Part shown: in pieces, positions 4,391 to 5,899 of the stretch | Position numbering within the stretch: the first letter of the stretch is position 1 | How the letters are laid out: the number at the start of each line of letters is the position of its first letter | NCBI GenBank assembly: GCA_964583095.1 | Contig: CAZOVB010000126.1 | Location: 1 to 5,899 of the forward strand | Length of the DNA stretch: 5,899 nucleotides | From: CAZOVB01 sp964583095 | GTDB taxonomy: Bacteria > Planctomycetota > Phycisphaerae > SM23-33 | Direction of reading: 5' to 3' | Translations under genes and position numbers: made by a program | Notes under the pieces: model-generated | Databases searched by the model: none | Seen by the model: the letters and a program-made list of their open reading frames with translations, nothing else | Told to the model about the DNA's origin: nothing

Positions 4391-5797
4391 TTTTTCAATT
4401 TGATTAAGATATTTTTTGTATGTTTCTGCGAATAATTTGAAGAAATCACTTTTTATGAATTCATTGTAATCCATGTGTTTTTTCTTCTTCTTTGATTCTT
4501 TTAACTGTTCACTTAATTTTTCTTTTGTTTCTGATTGATTAAGAAAAGTATTAGTTGTTGCTATCATTTTTAATGATTGATTAATTTTATTTATTTCATC
4601 TTTAAGATTTTTAATTTGTTGTGTATTGTTTTTATCATATTTTTCTAAATTTTTATTGTATTCTTTGAGTGAACAAATTTCATTTTCAAGTTGTGGAATT
4701 TTTTTCTTCATTTCTTTGTATTCATTGATTTGCTTTCTTTGTTCTATGATTTTTTTCTCTAATTCTTTAGGATCTAATATTTTGTTGCAATGAGGACATA
4801 TCTTATCATTAAAATGAATTTGTTTTCCGCAATGTCTGCATATACTTTTCTTTTTAATTTCTTGATTGTCAATACCTGCTTGTCTTTTCATTTCATTTGC
4901 TAACATTTTTTCAGTAGTATGACAGTATCTCATCATTTGTTTTGAATTGTTTGACCATCCGTATTTAACCCGCATTAAATTTGGAGAAAAATGATTTCCA
5001 TCATATGTAGCTGCAATATGTCTTAATTGATGTGGTTTTATTTCGTCAATTTTTGCTTCTTTACAATATTTTTTTAATTTAGTGTTTGGTGTATTTCTAC
5101 TCATTATTTTTCCTTTATATTTAGGATCATTTGATGTGGAGTAGAAAAAAACTGAATCTTTATTATCTTTGAATGGGTGATTGTAATAAAATTGTTTTAA
5201 ATAATCTAATGGTAATGAAAATTCTTTTGAATCATCATAAAATAAAGGGATATTTCTTTTTCCTGTTTTATTTCCTTCTTTTGTTATCACATTTATCCAT
5301 ATTATACCATCATCAGCAAATTTTATGTCTTTGTATCTTAATTTTCTTATTTCTGTTTTTCTTCCACCTGATGCAAATAAGATTTCTAAAAATGCTTTAT
5401 CATATAAGTTATTAGGTGTATTTACTAATTTGATTATATCTTTAGGATTAGGGACATCACTATCATCATATTTACTGCATTGATCCCATAGATTAGGTTT
5501 GAAAGTTATTTCTTTGCATAAATCTTTTTTATTAATAAATTCAAGAAAATATTTTATCTTACTTTTGTATAATTCAAGAGATATTTCTGAAATTTTATCA
5601 GATGCCATTACTTTTAATATATCTTTTTTTGTTAATTTATTATAATCTTTATTTGTAATTTTAAAAAGGAATTTAACGCCATTCTCGTAAGTTTCAAGTG
5701 TAGATTTTTTTCTGCTTTTGTTCCCTTTAACCCATAATAAAAATTCTTTCAATTTATCATAATTTTTATTGGACATATAGATTGGCTTTCTTCTCAT
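4388..5797 (-). CDS. Tyrosine recombinase/integrase with zinc ribbon and coiled coil
   Basis: This 469-residue protein cuts and rejoins DNA through a covalent phosphotyrosine, most likely integrating the element into the host chromosome, excising it, or resolving dimers. Residues 10-100 form the helical SAM-like N-terminal DNA-binding domain. The catalytic domain (about 115-300) shows the full set: R146 (SGGRKTEI), K173 (TKEGNKTG hairpin), H256-x-x-R259 (HQLRH), W281 in the second-His position (YGW) and nucleophile Y291 (MMRYCHTT). Unlike XerC/D-type enzymes it continues with a zinc ribbon, C320-x2-C323 and C334-x2-C337, then a coiled coil (about 343-410) and a Lys-rich tail with an aromatic C-terminal helix. 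The zinc ribbon extension is a feature of several archaeal integrases. The first ATG is chosen because TTTTTATA lies 23-30 bases upstream with no SD, a leaderless arrangement. The gene is intact, so the SSV-type split by integration is not seen. Confidence 0.92.
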   Translation of the reverse strand: MRRKPIYMSNKNYDKLKEFLLWVKGNKSRKKSTLETYENGVKFLFKITNKDYNKLTKKDILKVMASDKISEISLELYKSKIKYFLEFINKKDLCKEITFKPNLWDQCSKYDDSDVPNPKDIIKLVNTPNNLYDKAFLEILFASGGRKTEIRKLRYKDIKFADDGIIWINVITKEGNKTGKRNIPLFYDDSKEFSLPLDYLKQFYYNHPFKDNKDSVFFYSTSNDPKYKGKIMSRNTPNTKLKKYCKEAKIDEIKPHQLRHIAATYDGNHFSPNLMRVKYGWSNNSKQMMRYCHTTEKMLANEMKRQAGIDNQEIKKKSICRHCGKQIHFNDKICPHCNKILDPKELEKKIIEQRKQINEYKEMKKKIPQLENEICSLKEYNKNLEKYDKNNTQQIKNLKDEINKINQSLKMIATTNTFLNQSETKEKLSEQLKESKKKKKHMDYNEFIKSDFFKLFAETYKKYLNQIEK

Positions 5798-5817
5798 ACG
5801 GATAGTAATATATGGTT

Positions 5818-5827
5818 CTTATAAAAA
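5818..5827 (-). promoter_or_regulatory. TATA box of the recombinase gene
   Basis: The minus strand reads TTTTTATAAG, with TTTTTATA at -30 to -23 from the ATG. This is the expected place for an archaeal promoter of a leaderless transcript starting at or near the start codon. Confidence 0.6.
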
Positions 5828-5830
5828 GTT

Positions 5831-5878
5831 AACTCAAGTGTGCATTTGCTTTACAAAATGCTCGTATCATTGGTATAC
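5831..5878. repeat. Structured element upstream of the recombinase
   Basis: GCATTT and AAATGC near 5841-5860 form a six-pair hairpin with an 8-nt loop. Around it, CAAGTGTGC and GTATACTTG can pair over nine bases with two G-U pairs as an alternative fold. The stretch is less AT-rich than the rest and lies where attP sites of tyrosine recombinases commonly lie, next to the int promoter. No tRNA gene could be completed from it before the window ends. Confidence 0.35.
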
Positions 5879-5899
5879 TTGGGCTTATCACTGGGATTT

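Noticed and set aside
5173..5415. Plus-strand 80-codon open frame opposite the recombinase
   Set aside because: Antisense shadow of the catalytic domain; the hydrophobic runs come from reversed Lys/Asn codons.
5720..5740. Third copy of the CCCATAGGG repeat (TTTAACCCATAATA)
   Set aside because: It matches only about 12 bases and encodes LLWVKG in the N-terminal domain of the recombinase; chance similarity.
5859..5899. Truncated tRNA gene
   Set aside because: The start looks faintly tRNA-like but no anticodon stem pairs correctly in the visible bases and the window ends before a T arm, so it is not called as a gene.

Overview
The window is strongly AT-rich and looks like most or all of a small integrative element (plasmid or plasmid-like provirus) of an archaeon. 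The archaeal call rests on three things. Genes either follow strong GGAGGTGAT-type Shine-Dalgarno (SD) sites or start without one, about 25-30 nt downstream of a TATA box. The recombinase is of the type with a C-terminal zinc ribbon. Transcription units end in bare T-runs. AT-rich hosts such as Methanobacteriales or AT-rich Nitrososphaerota both fit; the sequence alone does not settle it.

Layout: two gene blocks point at each other. The plus-strand block (19-2884) holds a 32-aa ORF, an HNH-type zinc protein (187-456) overlapping a 525-aa protein (443-2020) that I tentatively read as the replication initiator, then four small ORFs. These are a 58-aa protein with a UUG start, a very basic 43-aa protein that seems to start at AUA, a 48-aa helical protein and a 58-aa Cys4 zinc protein. 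Three of the four were too short or too unusual at the start to be obvious. The minus-strand block (5797-3704) holds a 469-aa tyrosine recombinase with a zinc ribbon and a coiled-coil tail, followed by a promoter and two overlooked small genes (40 aa and about 59 aa).

Between the blocks, 2885-3703 has no convincing ordinary gene but is dense in structure: a 152-bp-period direct repeat (about 93% identical by eye over 100 bp), each copy with a perfect 17-bp palindrome; short MKKK-starting hydrophobic peptides read from the repeats; several hairpins; and a candidate small RNA gene at about 3635-3705 with its own TATA box, an 11-bp closing stem and a T-rich end. A motif close to TTGGCGTTCTTCC recurs five times in non-coding or hairpin DNA. 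A second repeat (about 30 bp, around CCCATAGGG) occurs at 3351-3380 and again at the 3' end of the recombinase gene (4360-4390), flanking the sRNA and the two small minus-strand genes.

Working model: the 525-aa protein starts replication, perhaps at the repeat region; the recombinase integrates or resolves the element; the small zinc, basic and helical proteins are accessory, regulatory or DNA-packaging factors. Apart from the recombinase, all roles are inferred.
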